The notes: generated by a model not told the origin, from the letters alone. A stretch of DNA of 14,439 nt from Acidobacteriota bacterium (GCA_021786455.1 JAJYNF010000092.1:1-14439), one strand, 5' to 3'; counted from the stretch's first letter, positions 6,821 through 14,059 are shown. Translations and numbers: made by a program.

Positions 6821-7066
6821 TCAGCATGGCGCGCTGGTCAGACGATAAGGCAACGTCCGCAGAAACTCCTCTTCGCCCAGCTCGGTCTTCAGGCGCAGGC
6901 AGGTCGGGCAGACCAGGATGATGCTGGGCACGGGATGGTCGCCGAGACGCTGCACGTCCCAGCCGGCGCGAATCGCTTCATCCCCCGCCGGCAACCGCGC
7001 GTCGCAGTACCAGCATCGGCCCTTCCCCGTCGTGCAAATGGCCCGAAGGGCTTCGTGCACGTTCAT
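6821..7066 (-). CDS. Small zinc-ribbon protein downstream of nrdJ
   Basis: An 81-residue protein with two CxxC knuckles, RCWYCDARLP (C18, C21) and LVCPTC (C53, C56), which would bind one zinc ion. I do not recognise the family. The ATG at 7066 is preceded by TTTGGAGGT at suitable spacing and is preferred over a TTG four codons earlier. It begins 152 nt after the nrdJ stop, beyond a terminator-like hairpin, and precedes the 100-residue gene on the same strand. NrdJ also ends in a zinc ribbon, and another small zinc-ribbon ORF lies upstream of nrdJ, so a redox or zinc role linked to the reductase is possible. That link rests only on gene position. Confidence 0.7.
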   Translation of the reverse strand: MNVHEALRAICTTGKGRCWYCDARLPAGDEAIRAGWDVQRLGDHPVPSIILVCPTCLRLKTELGEEEFLRTLPYRLTSAPC

Positions 7067-7100
7067 GCCGACCTCCAAACCCTGCCGTGTGAAAGGTCAT

Positions 7101-7140
7101 ATAAAATCGAAGGGGCTGCTCCCGCCCGGAAACAGCCCCT
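7101..7140 (-). terminator. Terminator-like hairpin after nrdJ
   Basis: Minus-strand AGGGGCTG (7140-7133) pairs perfectly with CAGCCCCT (7118-7111). The loop can pair further (TCC with GGA). The stem is followed by TCGATTTTAT, a modest U-rich tail. It probably ends or attenuates nrdJ transcription, only about 25-35 nt before the Shine-Dalgarno of the zinc-ribbon gene. Confidence 0.6.
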
Positions 7141-7218
7141 CCGTCTTGCCGTGCTGTGCATTTGAATCAAAATTTCGCTTGAAGGTTGCTTGTTAACCGT
7201 TTCTCTCCTGAGTGCTGG

Positions 7219-10161
7219 TTACGAGCACCCGCTGGTGCTGCCGCAATTCATGCATCGGTAGCACGCGCCGTTGCGGACCATGATGGCGCCGCAATCGGGG
7301 CAACTGGGCGCGTCATCGGCCTGTTCAACGCCCGCGAGCTGCGACTGCACGACAGCCGTGCCCGTTGCCGGAGCTTCGGCAGGCCGGGCGGCACGGCTGA
7401 ACTCGCTAGCCAGCTCCGCCGCTTTCGACACCTCCGCGCCGTTCGGCGGCTCGACGCTGGCGTTCTCGCGCGGTTGGGCGTCGCGCGGCAGAAACTTGAT
7501 CGCCAGCCAGCGGAAGATATAATCCATCACCGACTTGGCGTATTTGATTTCCGGGTTCGGCGTATAGCCGCTTGGCTCAAAGCGCGTGTGGCTGAACTTG
7601 TCGCACAGCACCTTGAGCGGGACGCCGTATTGCAGCGCCAGCGAGACCGCCGTGGCGAAGGAGTCCATCAGGCCCGAAACCGTCGAGCCTTCTTTCGCCA
7701 TGGTGATAAAAATCTCGCCCGGCTGGCCGTTTTCGTATAGGCCGACGGTCAGATAGCCTTCGTGCCCGCCGACCGAAAACTTGTGCGTGTAGGCGCGGCG
7801 CTCGTCGGGCAGCTTGCGACGGTAGGCTTTGGGGGGGTCGGGAACGACTCCGGCGAGTGTCTCGGCCGCGCCAGCGGCTTGCGCGCCTTCCAGCTTCTGG
7901 CCTCTGGCTTCGGTTTTTTTCGTATTGAGCGGCTGCACGCGCTTCGAGCCGTCGCGATAAATGGCAATCGCTTTCAATCCCAATCGCCAGGCTTCGATAT
8001 AGGCTTTCTCAATGTCCTCGACCGTGGATTCCTCGGGCATATTGACGGTCTTCGAGATCGCGCCGGAGATGAACGGCTGCGCCGCGGCCATCATGCGCAG
8101 GTGGCCCATCCAATGGATCGAGCGCTTGCCGTTCGCCGGTTTCAGTGAGCAGTCGAACACCGGCAAGTGCTCCGGCTTCAGGTGCGGCGCGCCCTCGATG
8201 GTCCCGTTCTGGTCAATCCAGTTGACGATTTCGGAGGCTTCGACCTCCGTGTAGCCGAGCCGCAACAGCGCCGTGGGCACCACGTTGTTGACGATTTTGA
8301 TCAGCCCGCCGCCCACGAGCTTCTTATATTTGACCAACGCCAGGTCCGGCTCGACGCCGGTCGTGTCGCAATCCATCATGAAGCCAATCGTGCCGGTCGG
8401 CGCCAGCACCGTCACTTGCGCGTTGCGATAGCCGTGCTTGAGGCCACTCTCCAGGCACTGATCCCACGCCGCGCGCGCCGCCTCCGCGAGCGAGACGGGC
8501 ACGTTCCGCGCGTTGATGCCGTTCAATGCGTCGCGGTGCATGGAGATAACTTCGATAAAAGAGTCGCGGTTCACCGCGTAGCCGGGAAACGGCCCCAACT
8601 CGGCCGCCAGTCGCGAGGATTGCAGATACGCTTCACCGTGCATCAGCGCCGTGATAGCCGCCGCGTAATCGCGTCCGGCGTCGGAATCGTAAGGCCGCCC
8701 GGTCGCCATCAGCAGCGCCCCGAGGTTCGCGTAGCCGAGGCCGAGCGGCCGGAAGTCGTGCGAGTTTCGCGCGATCTTTTCCGTTGGGTAGCTCGCGTTG
8801 TCCACAATAATTTCCTGCGCCGTAATCAAAATGTCCACGGCGTGTCGGAACGCCTCCACGTCGAACTCACCATCCGCGCCCAGAAACTTCATCAAATTCA
8901 ACGACGCCAGGTTGCACGCTGAATCGTCCAGGAACATGTATTCCGAGCATGGATTCGAGGCGTTAATCGGCGCTGTGGCCTTCGAGGTGTGCCACTTATT
9001 GATGGTGGTATGGAACTGCATGCCCGGATCACCGCACTGCCAGGCCGCCTCGGCGATCTTGCGCATCAGGTCGCGGGCGCGGTAACTTTTCACCGGCTCG
9101 CCCGTGGTCACCTTGCGGGTCACCCAGTCCTTGTCTTCCACCACCGCCTGCATGAATTCGTCCGTAACGCGCACGCTGTTGTTGGCGTTTTGGAAAAAGA
9201 TGGAACTGTAAGCTTCGCCATCGAGCGAAGCGTCGTACCCAGCCTCAACCAGAGTCCAGGCCTTTCGTTCCTCTTTCGCCTTGGACTCGATAAACTCTTC
9301 CACGTCCGGATGGTCAATGTTCAGGATGACCATCTTGGCGGCGCGCCGGGTCTTGCCACCGCTCTTGATGACGCCCGCAAAGGCGTCGTACCCGCGCATG
9401 AACGAAAGCGGGCCCGAGGCCACACCACCGCCCGACAGCGTCTCGCGAGAGGATCGTAGAGGCGAGAGGTTCGTGCCCGTGCCCGAACCCCACTTGAAGA
9501 GCATCCCTTCCGTTCTTGCCAGCCCCAGGATGCTTTCGAGGTCGTCTTGGACGGAGTTGATAAAGCAGGCGGAGCACTGCGGGTGGCGGTAGGCCTCGGT
9601 TTCCTTTTTGACCTCGCTTGTGGCCGGCTCGTAGAACCAGCCCGTCCCGCGCGAGCTGCGGCGATATTTGTGCCACAGTCCACAATTGAACCAAACCGGC
9701 GAATTGAACGCCGCCTTCTGACGGACCAGCAAGTGGGTCAGCTCATCGCGAAAAGTTTTGGCGTCGTCCTCGGTCTTGAAATATCCGCCCTCAGCGCCCC
9801 AATCGGCGATGGTGTCGGCGACCCGGCTGATGAGCTGCTTCACGCTCGATTCGCGCTCCGGCGTGCCCAGCTTGCCGTGAAAATACTTCGACGCCACGAT
9901 GTTGGTGGCCGTCATGGACCAATCCTTCGGCACTTCGACGCCGCGCTGCTCGAAGATCGTCTGGCCTTTTTCGTTCTGGATGGCCGCCGTCCTCAACTCC
10001 CACTCCACCTCATCAAAGGGATGGACTCCCGGCTTGGTAAAGCAACGCTCCACCGTCAGCCCGCGGCCCGCGCGACGCGCCGCAAGAGCTGTCGCTCCAC
10101 CCGCCTCCCCCGAGGTGCCCCCGCTCTTTGTTTCCATCGGGATAACATTGCCTTCAGCCAT
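7219..10161 (-). CDS. nrdJ: Vitamin B12-dependent (class II) ribonucleoside-diphosphate reductase
   Basis: Adenosylcobalamin-dependent reductase that makes deoxyribonucleotides with or without oxygen, a cytoplasmic enzyme. The protein has 980 residues from the ATG at 10161, which has GGAGG 5 nt upstream (a GTG four codons earlier is less likely). The catalytic barrel shows NPCSE (403-407, active-site Cys and Glu), the following FLDDSACNLASLNL, and PTGTIG (588-593). A TSCPD-type domain follows (about 790-890, starting AYTHKFSVGGHEGYL). After a variable linker there is a C-terminal zinc ribbon, CPDC (954-957) and CYRC (967-970), then two last cysteines in CGSTSGCS that may form the redox pair recharging the active site. 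Length and domain order match large bacterial NrdJ. It has its own promoter and a possible regulatory leader. Confidence 0.97.
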   Translation of the reverse strand: MAEGNVIPMETKSGGTSGEAGGATALAARRAGRGLTVERCFTKPGVHPFDEVEWELRTAAIQNEKGQTIFEQRGVEVPKDWSMTATNIVASKYFHGKLGTPERESSVKQLISRVADTIADWGAEGGYFKTEDDAKTFRDELTHLLVRQKAAFNSPVWFNCGLWHKYRRSSRGTGWFYEPATSEVKKETEAYRHPQCSACFINSVQDDLESILGLARTEGMLFKWGSGTGTNLSPLRSSRETLSGGGVASGPLSFMRGYDAFAGVIKSGGKTRRAAKMVILNIDHPDVEEFIESKAKEERKAWTLVEAGYDASLDGEAYSSIFFQNANNSVRVTDEFMQAVVEDKDWVTRKVTTGEPVKSYRARDLMRKIAEAAWQCGDPGMQFHTTINKWHTSKATAPINASNPCSEYMFLDDSACNLASLNLMKFLGADGEFDVEAFRHAVDILITAQEIIVDNASYPTEKIARNSHDFRPLGLGYANLGALLMATGRPYDSDAGRDYAAAITALMHGEAYLQSSRLAAELGPFPGYAVNRDSFIEVISMHRDALNGINARNVPVSLAEAARAAWDQCLESGLKHGYRNAQVTVLAPTGTIGFMMDCDTTGVEPDLALVKYKKLVGGGLIKIVNNVVPTALLRLGYTEVEASEIVNWIDQNGTIEGAPHLKPEHLPVFDCSLKPANGKRSIHWMGHLRMMAAAQPFISGAISKTVNMPEESTVEDIEKAYIEAWRLGLKAIAIYRDGSKRVQPLNTKKTEARGQKLEGAQAAGAAETLAGVVPDPPKAYRRKLPDERRAYTHKFSVGGHEGYLTVGLYENGQPGEIFITMAKEGSTVSGLMDSFATAVSLALQYGVPLKVLCDKFSHTRFEPSGYTPNPEIKYAKSVMDYIFRWLAIKFLPRDAQPRENASVEPPNGAEVSKAAELASEFSRAARPAEAPATGTAVVQSQLAGVEQADDAPSCPDCGAIMVRNGACYRCMNCGSTSGCS

Positions 10162-10335
10162 GGTGGCCTCCACATTCTGTTGATACCAACCGCCTGCTTG
10201 ATTTAGATGTGATGGTGGTCGCGCGCGTCATTCGCCGTTCCCTGGCTCACTGTGCCGTGGGTCCCGGCCCGCTCTGTTCTCCGCTCGTCAAAACCGAAGC
10301 GCGGGATGTTTCCCCGGCCACCAGCGTCAACGGGC
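10162..10335 (-). promoter_or_regulatory. nrdJ 5' leader with candidate translation-control structure (possible cobalamin-type or nrdJ-motif-type RNA)
   Basis: The leader between the nrdJ promoter and its start is about 170 nt. Minus-strand TGGTGGCC (10323-10316) is exactly complementary to GGCCACCA (10168-10161), which covers the Shine-Dalgarno spacer and the A of the start codon. The first six bases can instead pair with CCACCA (10218-10213). The two pairings exclude each other. A segment at 10248-10231, GAGCCAGGGAACGGCGAA, resembles the B12 box of cobalamin riboswitches (AGYCMGgAgaCCkGCc) with a few mismatches. The rest of the canonical cobalamin core is not convincingly present. An RNA class called the nrdJ motif has been described upstream of such genes; I cannot test membership by eye. 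Confidence 0.4.
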
Positions 10336-10338
10336 CAA

Positions 10339-10367
10339 ACCTTACGCCCAATGCGGGAGCGTGTCAA
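10339..10367 (-). promoter_or_regulatory. Strong sigma70-type promoter of nrdJ
   Basis: Minus strand: -35 TTGACA (10367-10362), a 17-nt spacer, then -10 TAAGGT (10344-10339). The -35 is perfect and the spacing optimal. Transcription would start near 10332, giving a leader of about 170 nt. Confidence 0.7.
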
Positions 10368-10563
10368 GTGAAAAACTACTAAGGATTGACGAATGTTTTG
10401 CGGATGCCCCAAGATATTGTGGCCACGGCCTCAGCGGGTCCACAAGCGCGTTTCCGTGCCTGACCACCTTTGGCGCTGAGGCGCGCTGTGCTCATCACCG
10501 CGGCCGATTCAGTAATGGCGGACGCGAACACTACGGCAAGCTCCCACGCTTCTCCACTCGCTC

Positions 10564-10580
10564 GCCGATCAAGTATCGGC
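10564..10580. repeat. Small perfect hairpin
   Basis: GCCGAT-CAAGT-ATCGGC, 6-bp stem and 5-nt loop, just downstream of the 68-residue ORF on the minus strand. No U-tract follows. It may be part of the 3' end of that transcript. Confidence 0.35.
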
Positions 10581-10584
10581 ATCC

Positions 10585-10663
10585 CTTAGCCCGAATTTCC
10601 GCTGACAGCAGAGGGCAAAATGGGAGTTAAGCCTTTGGATGGCTACTGGAACTTCGGGCTAAG
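10585..10663. repeat. 11-bp inverted repeat spanning the end of the 68-residue ORF
   Basis: CTTAGCCCGAA (10585-10595) and TTCGGGCTAAG (10653-10663) are perfect inverted copies 57 nt apart. The second arm lies within the last coding segment of the small ORF. No flanking target duplication is visible, so a mobile-element origin is not supported. Confidence 0.45.
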
Positions 10664-10833
10664 CGGGGAAAATCGTCGGAGAGGATTCGCCCGCAATTAC
10701 GGCAGCTCCAAGTGGCCTCGGGCGCTTCGATGTGGTTCCAGTTGACGCAACCACAAACGCAGACGCCCTGCAAGCCGAGGCCGCTGCTCCCCTGAACCCA
10801 GGTGACGTCCTCAAGACCGAAGGGAAGAGGCAT
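10627..10833 (-). CDS. Small zinc-ribbon-like protein upstream of nrdJ (hypothetical)
   Basis: A 68-residue ORF with a CxCxC run (C25, C27, C29) and a CRNC knuckle (C44, C47), separated by NWNHIEAPEATWS. This spacing looks like a compact zinc ribbon or rubredoxin-like metal site. I do not recognise a family. The ATG at 10833 has no clear Shine-Dalgarno, only a purine-rich GAGAAAAACAG, so the start and even its reality are less sure than for neighbouring genes. It is divergent from the GMC dehydrogenase gene and lies upstream of nrdJ on the same strand, separated by about 465 bp that holds the nrdJ promoter. Outside the metal-binding core the sequence is low-complexity (SSSSHPKA at the end). 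Confidence 0.5.
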   Translation of the reverse strand: MPLPFGLEDVTWVQGSSGLGLQGVCVCGCVNWNHIEAPEATWSCRNCGRILSDDFPRLARSSSSHPKA

Positions 10834-10876
10834 CTGTTTTTCTCAACGCTCAAGCGCGAAAATCAACGGCATTTTG

Positions 10877-10885
10877 TGATAGACT
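10877..10885 (+). promoter_or_regulatory. Candidate extended -10 promoter for the GMC dehydrogenase operon
   Basis: TGATAGACT fits an extended -10 (TGn followed by TAGACT); no good -35 is visible. Transcription from about 10892 would give a 34-nt leader to the ATG at 10926 but almost none to the ATG at 10899. Confidence 0.35.
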
Positions 10886-10925
10886 GCGCCGTTCGTCAAT
10901 GACTCATTATATCGCCGGGGGGATT

Positions 10926-12629
10926 ATGCCTGAAGTCATCCGAGGTCGAAAGGTTTATGACGTCATCATTGTGGGTTCGGGAGCAGGCGGCGGCATGGCC
11001 GCTTATGTGCTTACCAAGGCCGGAGCCAAGTGCTTGATGCTGGAGGCAGGGGATTGGTACGACACGGCCAAGCAATCGAAGATGTTTGAATGGTATTACC
11101 AGGCTCCGCATCGTGGCGCAACCCATTTGCAGACTTTCGGCTACTTTGACGCCGCGGTGGGCGGCTGGCAGGTTGAAGGAGAGCCCTATGCCGTCGCCCG
11201 GGGCGAGCAATTCACCTGGTTTCGCTCGCGGATGTTGGGTGGCAGAACCAACCACTGGGGACGCATTGCCCTGCGCTGGGGGCCTTACGACTTCAAACCC
11301 TATACACGCGACGGCTTGGGATTTGACTGGCCGATCAGTTATCAGGACATTGCTCCCTACTACAGCAAAACGGAAGAATTAATTGGGGTATTCGGATCAA
11401 AAGAGGGGCTGATCAATGACCCCGACGGTAAATTCCTGCCTCCGCCCAAACCCCGCTGCCATGAACTGTTGATTCAAAAGGCGGCGGAGAGGTTGGGAAT
11501 CGGGTGTATTCCATCCCGCCTCTCGATTCTCACCGAGCCGCTGAACGGTCGCCCCGCCTGCCATTATTGCGCTCAATGCGGACGGAGCTGCGCCACGTTC
11601 TCCAATTTTTCCTCTCCGACGGTCCTGATTCCTCCCGCGATGAAGACGGGCAATCTTGAGATTCGCTGCGGCGCCATGGTGCGGGAGGTGTTGGTCAACC
11701 GGGAAGGATTGGCGACGGGGGTCTCCTACATTGACAAAAAGACTCGGCGCGAGGTTCAGGCGCGCGGCAAGGTCGTGGTGCTGGCCGCCAGCTCGTGCGA
11801 ATCGGCCAGGTTGTTGCTCAACTCGAAGAGCCCGCAGCATCCCAAGGGCTTGGGCAATTCTTCCGGCATGGTGGGCAAGTATTTGATGGACACGGTGGGG
11901 GCGGACGGCAGCGCCGGATTCATTCCCGCCCTGCTCGATCTGCCGCCACACAACTCCGACGGCGTCGGCGGCATGCACCTTTACATGCCTTGGTGGCTTT
12001 ATCAGGAGCAATTCGAGCACAAACTACCGTTCGCGCGGGGCTATCACATTGAGATCGGCGGAGGGCGTTGGATGCCCGGCCCAGGCGATTTTGGCGGCTC
12101 TGAACGCTTCCTGGGCGGTGGCTACGGCATGGAGCTCAAGCGAGGCGTCCGTAAGCTTTACGGGGCGTTCGTCGGCTTCTCCTGCCGAGGCGAAATGATT
12201 CCCAACGAAAACAGCTATTGTGAGATTGACCCCGAGGTCATTGACGAGTGGGGGATTCCGGTTCTCAAATTCCACTTCAAGTTTAGCGACCAAGAAATTC
12301 AAATGGCCAAGCACGCTCGGGAGACCTTCGAGGAAATCATTTATACGATGGGCGGAGAATCGCTTCGGCAATTCGGTCCGGAGGATAATTGGGGGATCTC
12401 TGTGGGCGGCGGTGTGATCCACGAGGTCGGGACGGTGCGCACCGGCAACGACCGCAGAACCTCTGTCTTGAATCCATACTGCCAGGCGTGGGATTGCAAG
12501 AATCTTTTCGTCGCCGATGGAGGCCCGTTTGTCTCGAACGCCAACAAGAATCCAACCCTGACCATTATGGCGCTCGCTTGGCGAACCTCAGAAAATATTG
12601 CCGAGCAAGCGAGGAAACGAAATATCTAA
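10926..12629 (+). CDS. GMC family FAD-dependent oxidoreductase (sugar/alcohol dehydrogenase, large subunit)
   Basis: Flavin dehydrogenase of the glucose-methanol-choline family, 567 residues, oxidising a sugar, polyol or related alcohol; the substrate is unknown. The N-terminal FAD fold has GSGAGGG (17-23) and E40 in MLEAG for the ribose. GGRTNHWG (105-112) contacts the flavin. A cysteine cluster C212, C215, C218, C222 (CX2CX2CX3C) follows. The C-terminal active-site region has HEVGT (H499) and NKNPTLTIMAL (540-550), the usual His/Asn pair. No signal peptide is visible; export may depend on the Tat-bearing partner encoded next. I prefer the ATG at 10926, after GGGGGG and at the conserved MPEVIRGRKVYD start. 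The ATG at 10899 in the same frame would add nine residues but lacks a ribosome site. Confidence 0.92.
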   Translation: MPEVIRGRKVYDVIIVGSGAGGGMAAYVLTKAGAKCLMLEAGDWYDTAKQSKMFEWYYQAPHRGATHLQTFGYFDAAVGGWQVEGEPYAVARGEQFTWFRSRMLGGRTNHWGRIALRWGPYDFKPYTRDGLGFDWPISYQDIAPYYSKTEELIGVFGSKEGLINDPDGKFLPPPKPRCHELLIQKAAERLGIGCIPSRLSILTEPLNGRPACHYCAQCGRSCATFSNFSSPTVLIPPAMKTGNLEIRCGAMVREVLVNREGLATGVSYIDKKTRREVQARGKVVVLAASSCESARLLLNSKSPQHPKGLGNSSGMVGKYLMDTVGADGSAGFIPALLDLPPHNSDGVGGMHLYMPWWLYQEQFEHKLPFARGYHIEIGGGRWMPGPGDFGGSERFLGGGYGMELKRGVRKLYGAFVGFSCRGEMIPNENSYCEIDPEVIDEWGIPVLKFHFKFSDQEIQMAKHARETFEEIIYTMGGESLRQFGPEDNWGISVGGGVIHEVGTVRTGNDRRTSVLNPYCQAWDCKNLFVADGGPFVSNANKNPTLTIMALAWRTSENIAEQARKRNI

Positions 12630-12680
12630 ACTTGCGCGGCGGCCCACGCCCGCCGGCCGCGAGGAGTCGAGGAGGATAGA

Positions 12681-13343
12681 ATGCGAAAAAATGACCCGTC
12701 TGACCGGGGCCGGATGAAAAGGCGGGATATGCTCAAGGTGATCTCCGCCGTTCCGGCGGCGCTGGCGCCGCTGGGCGCTGTGGCGGCGCAGGAGCGAACG
12801 AAAAGGGTTCCGAGCCCTGCGGCCTCTCATCCTAAACAGGAGGTGGCGGCCCGCCCTTACCGCCTCGAGATTCTAAATGAGCGCGAGTACAAAACGATTC
12901 AAGTGCTAAGCGACTGGATTATTCCCGCTGACGAACGCTCCGGCAGCGCGACCGACGCTGGCGTCCCGGAGTTTATTGACGACTGGCTCAACTTCTGGCG
13001 CGGCAACATGCTGGCGGAAATTCAAGGCGGGCTGATGTGGCTGGACATCGAATGCAATCATCATTACGGGCACGATTTTGCGGATTGCGCTCCGGCTGAC
13101 CAGAAGAAAATCCTGGATCGGATCGCTTACCCCAAAACGGCGGCGCTCGATGACGCGAACGCTGTCGCATTTTTCGACGAGCTGCGCGATCTTGTTCTGG
13201 GAGGATTTTACTCAAGCGAGATGGGCGTCAAAGACCTCCCCTACCTGGGGAACAAGATGGTGGCTCACTGGGAGGGATGCCCTCCCGAGGTGCTGGAGAA
13301 GATTCGAGAGAACGAAGCGAAGCTTGGGCTGAAGTTGCTCTGA
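12681..13343 (+). CDS. Gluconate 2-dehydrogenase subunit 3 family protein with Tat signal
   Basis: Small subunit (220 residues) that accompanies GMC dehydrogenases, thought to carry the folded flavoprotein across the membrane and keep it stable. A twin-arginine signal is clear: MKRRDMLKV with R14-R15, a hydrophobic stretch, then AVAAQ. The family core shows LSDWIIPADERSGSATDAGV (77-96) followed by PEFIDDWL, and near the end LVLGGFYSSEMGVKDLPYLGN (171-191). The ATG at 12681 follows AGGAGGATAGA, a strong ribosome site 51 nt after the GMC stop, so the two form an operon. The usual third partner, a multi-haem cytochrome c subunit, is not encoded next; the following gene is pyrR on the other strand. 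No intrinsic terminator is evident in the 53-bp convergent gap. Confidence 0.9.
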   Translation: MRKNDPSDRGRMKRRDMLKVISAVPAALAPLGAVAAQERTKRVPSPAASHPKQEVAARPYRLEILNEREYKTIQVLSDWIIPADERSGSATDAGVPEFIDDWLNFWRGNMLAEIQGGLMWLDIECNHHYGHDFADCAPADQKKILDRIAYPKTAALDDANAVAFFDELRDLVLGGFYSSEMGVKDLPYLGNKMVAHWEGCPPEVLEKIRENEAKLGLKLL

Positions 13344-13396
13344 ACAAGGGCTGTTTCCTTCGTTACGCCGCGGGTTTTTGAAGAGCTTCCTGCCGG

Positions 13397-13975
13397 TTAA
13401 GCTGACCGCTCGCAGAGGATGACTCTGTCTTCGCCATCAATTTCTTGAAGTCGAACGTCAATGATTTCGGAGTCGCTCGTCTGCACAATCCGACCAACGT
13501 AATGGGCCTGGATGGGCAACTCTCGGTGGCCGCGGTCTATTAGGACGCAGAGTTCAACTCGCCGCGGGCGGCCATGCTGAAGCAGCGCATCCAGAGCCGC
13601 GCGGGTCGTCCGCCCGGTATAGAGAACGTCATCTACCAGAATTACGTCGCGGTTTTCAACCGAGTAGGCAGATGGACCTTGTCGCGCACCGGGCTTCATC
13701 TCCGCGATGGAGAGATCGTCGCGGAAGAACGTGACGTCGAGCGCGTGGACGGGTGGGCCAACCTTCTCAATGTCTTGAATCTTTCGCGCAAGACGCTCGG
13801 CCAGCGGCGCGCCCCGCCGGCATACGCCGACAAAAGCAACGTTGGCAATTCCGTTGTGCCGCTCCAGAATCTCATGCGCCAAACGCACCAGGGTGCGGTC
13901 AATTTCCGTGGCCGACATGAGCTGTAACTTCTCTCTCTCGCGGGCTCCAAAGTTTGAGGCGGCGTTGGATGGCAT
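13397..13975 (-). CDS. pyrR: Bifunctional pyrimidine operon regulator / uracil phosphoribosyltransferase PyrR
   Basis: Phosphoribosyltransferase-fold protein, 192 residues. In Bacillus-type systems PyrR binds pyr leader RNA when UMP is high and also makes UMP from uracil and PRPP. The PRPP-binding loop VILVDDVLYTGRTT (111-124) is complete, VGVCRRGAPLAERLA (49-63) fits the pyrophosphate loop, and LIDRGHRELPIQAHYVGR (145-162) is a characteristic PyrR stretch. REKLQLMSATEIDRTL near the N-terminus is also typical. The ATG at 13975 has no clear Shine-Dalgarno; the Met at residue 20 would cut into the conserved REK segment. No pyrB, pyrC or other pyrimidine gene follows in the window, and the next gene is convergent, so this pyrR is transcribed alone. 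Confidence 0.93.
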   Translation of the reverse strand: MPSNAASNFGAREREKLQLMSATEIDRTLVRLAHEILERHNGIANVAFVGVCRRGAPLAERLARKIQDIEKVGPPVHALDVTFFRDDLSIAEMKPGARQGPSAYSVENRDVILVDDVLYTGRTTRAALDALLQHGRPRRVELCVLIDRGHRELPIQAHYVGRIVQTSDSEIIDVRLQEIDGEDRVILCERSA

Positions 13976-13997
13976 GAGATGACGATTCCCCGCTCAG

Positions 13998-14003
13998 ATT
14001 ATA
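13998..14003 (-). promoter_or_regulatory. -10 element (TATAAT) of the pyrR promoter
   Basis: A perfect TATAAT on the minus strand, preceded at 17 nt by a poor -35 (CTGGCG). Transcription would start about 17-20 nt before the pyrR ATG, giving a very short leader with no room for a PyrR-type attenuator. Confidence 0.55.
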
Positions 14004-14059
14004 CACGACAATCGCCCCACCGCCAGGCTCCGGCTCGGCCGCGGCCCAGCAAGCGCGGC

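Noticed and set aside
7186..10206. Long plus-strand ORFs opposite nrdJ (for example 8167-8922)
   Set aside because: Antisense shadows of a high-GC gene; their translations are rich in Arg, Val and His with no known domain.
10420..10480. SRP RNA-like words (GGTCAGG followed by CGGAA) on the minus strand upstream of nrdJ
   Set aside because: The helix-8 signature is incomplete: the AGCAGC partner is missing and the flanking arms do not pair. Likely chance.
10379..10582. 67-residue minus-strand ORF between nrdJ and the 68-residue ORF
   Set aside because: No ribosome site and no recognisable motif; it runs into the nrdJ promoter region.
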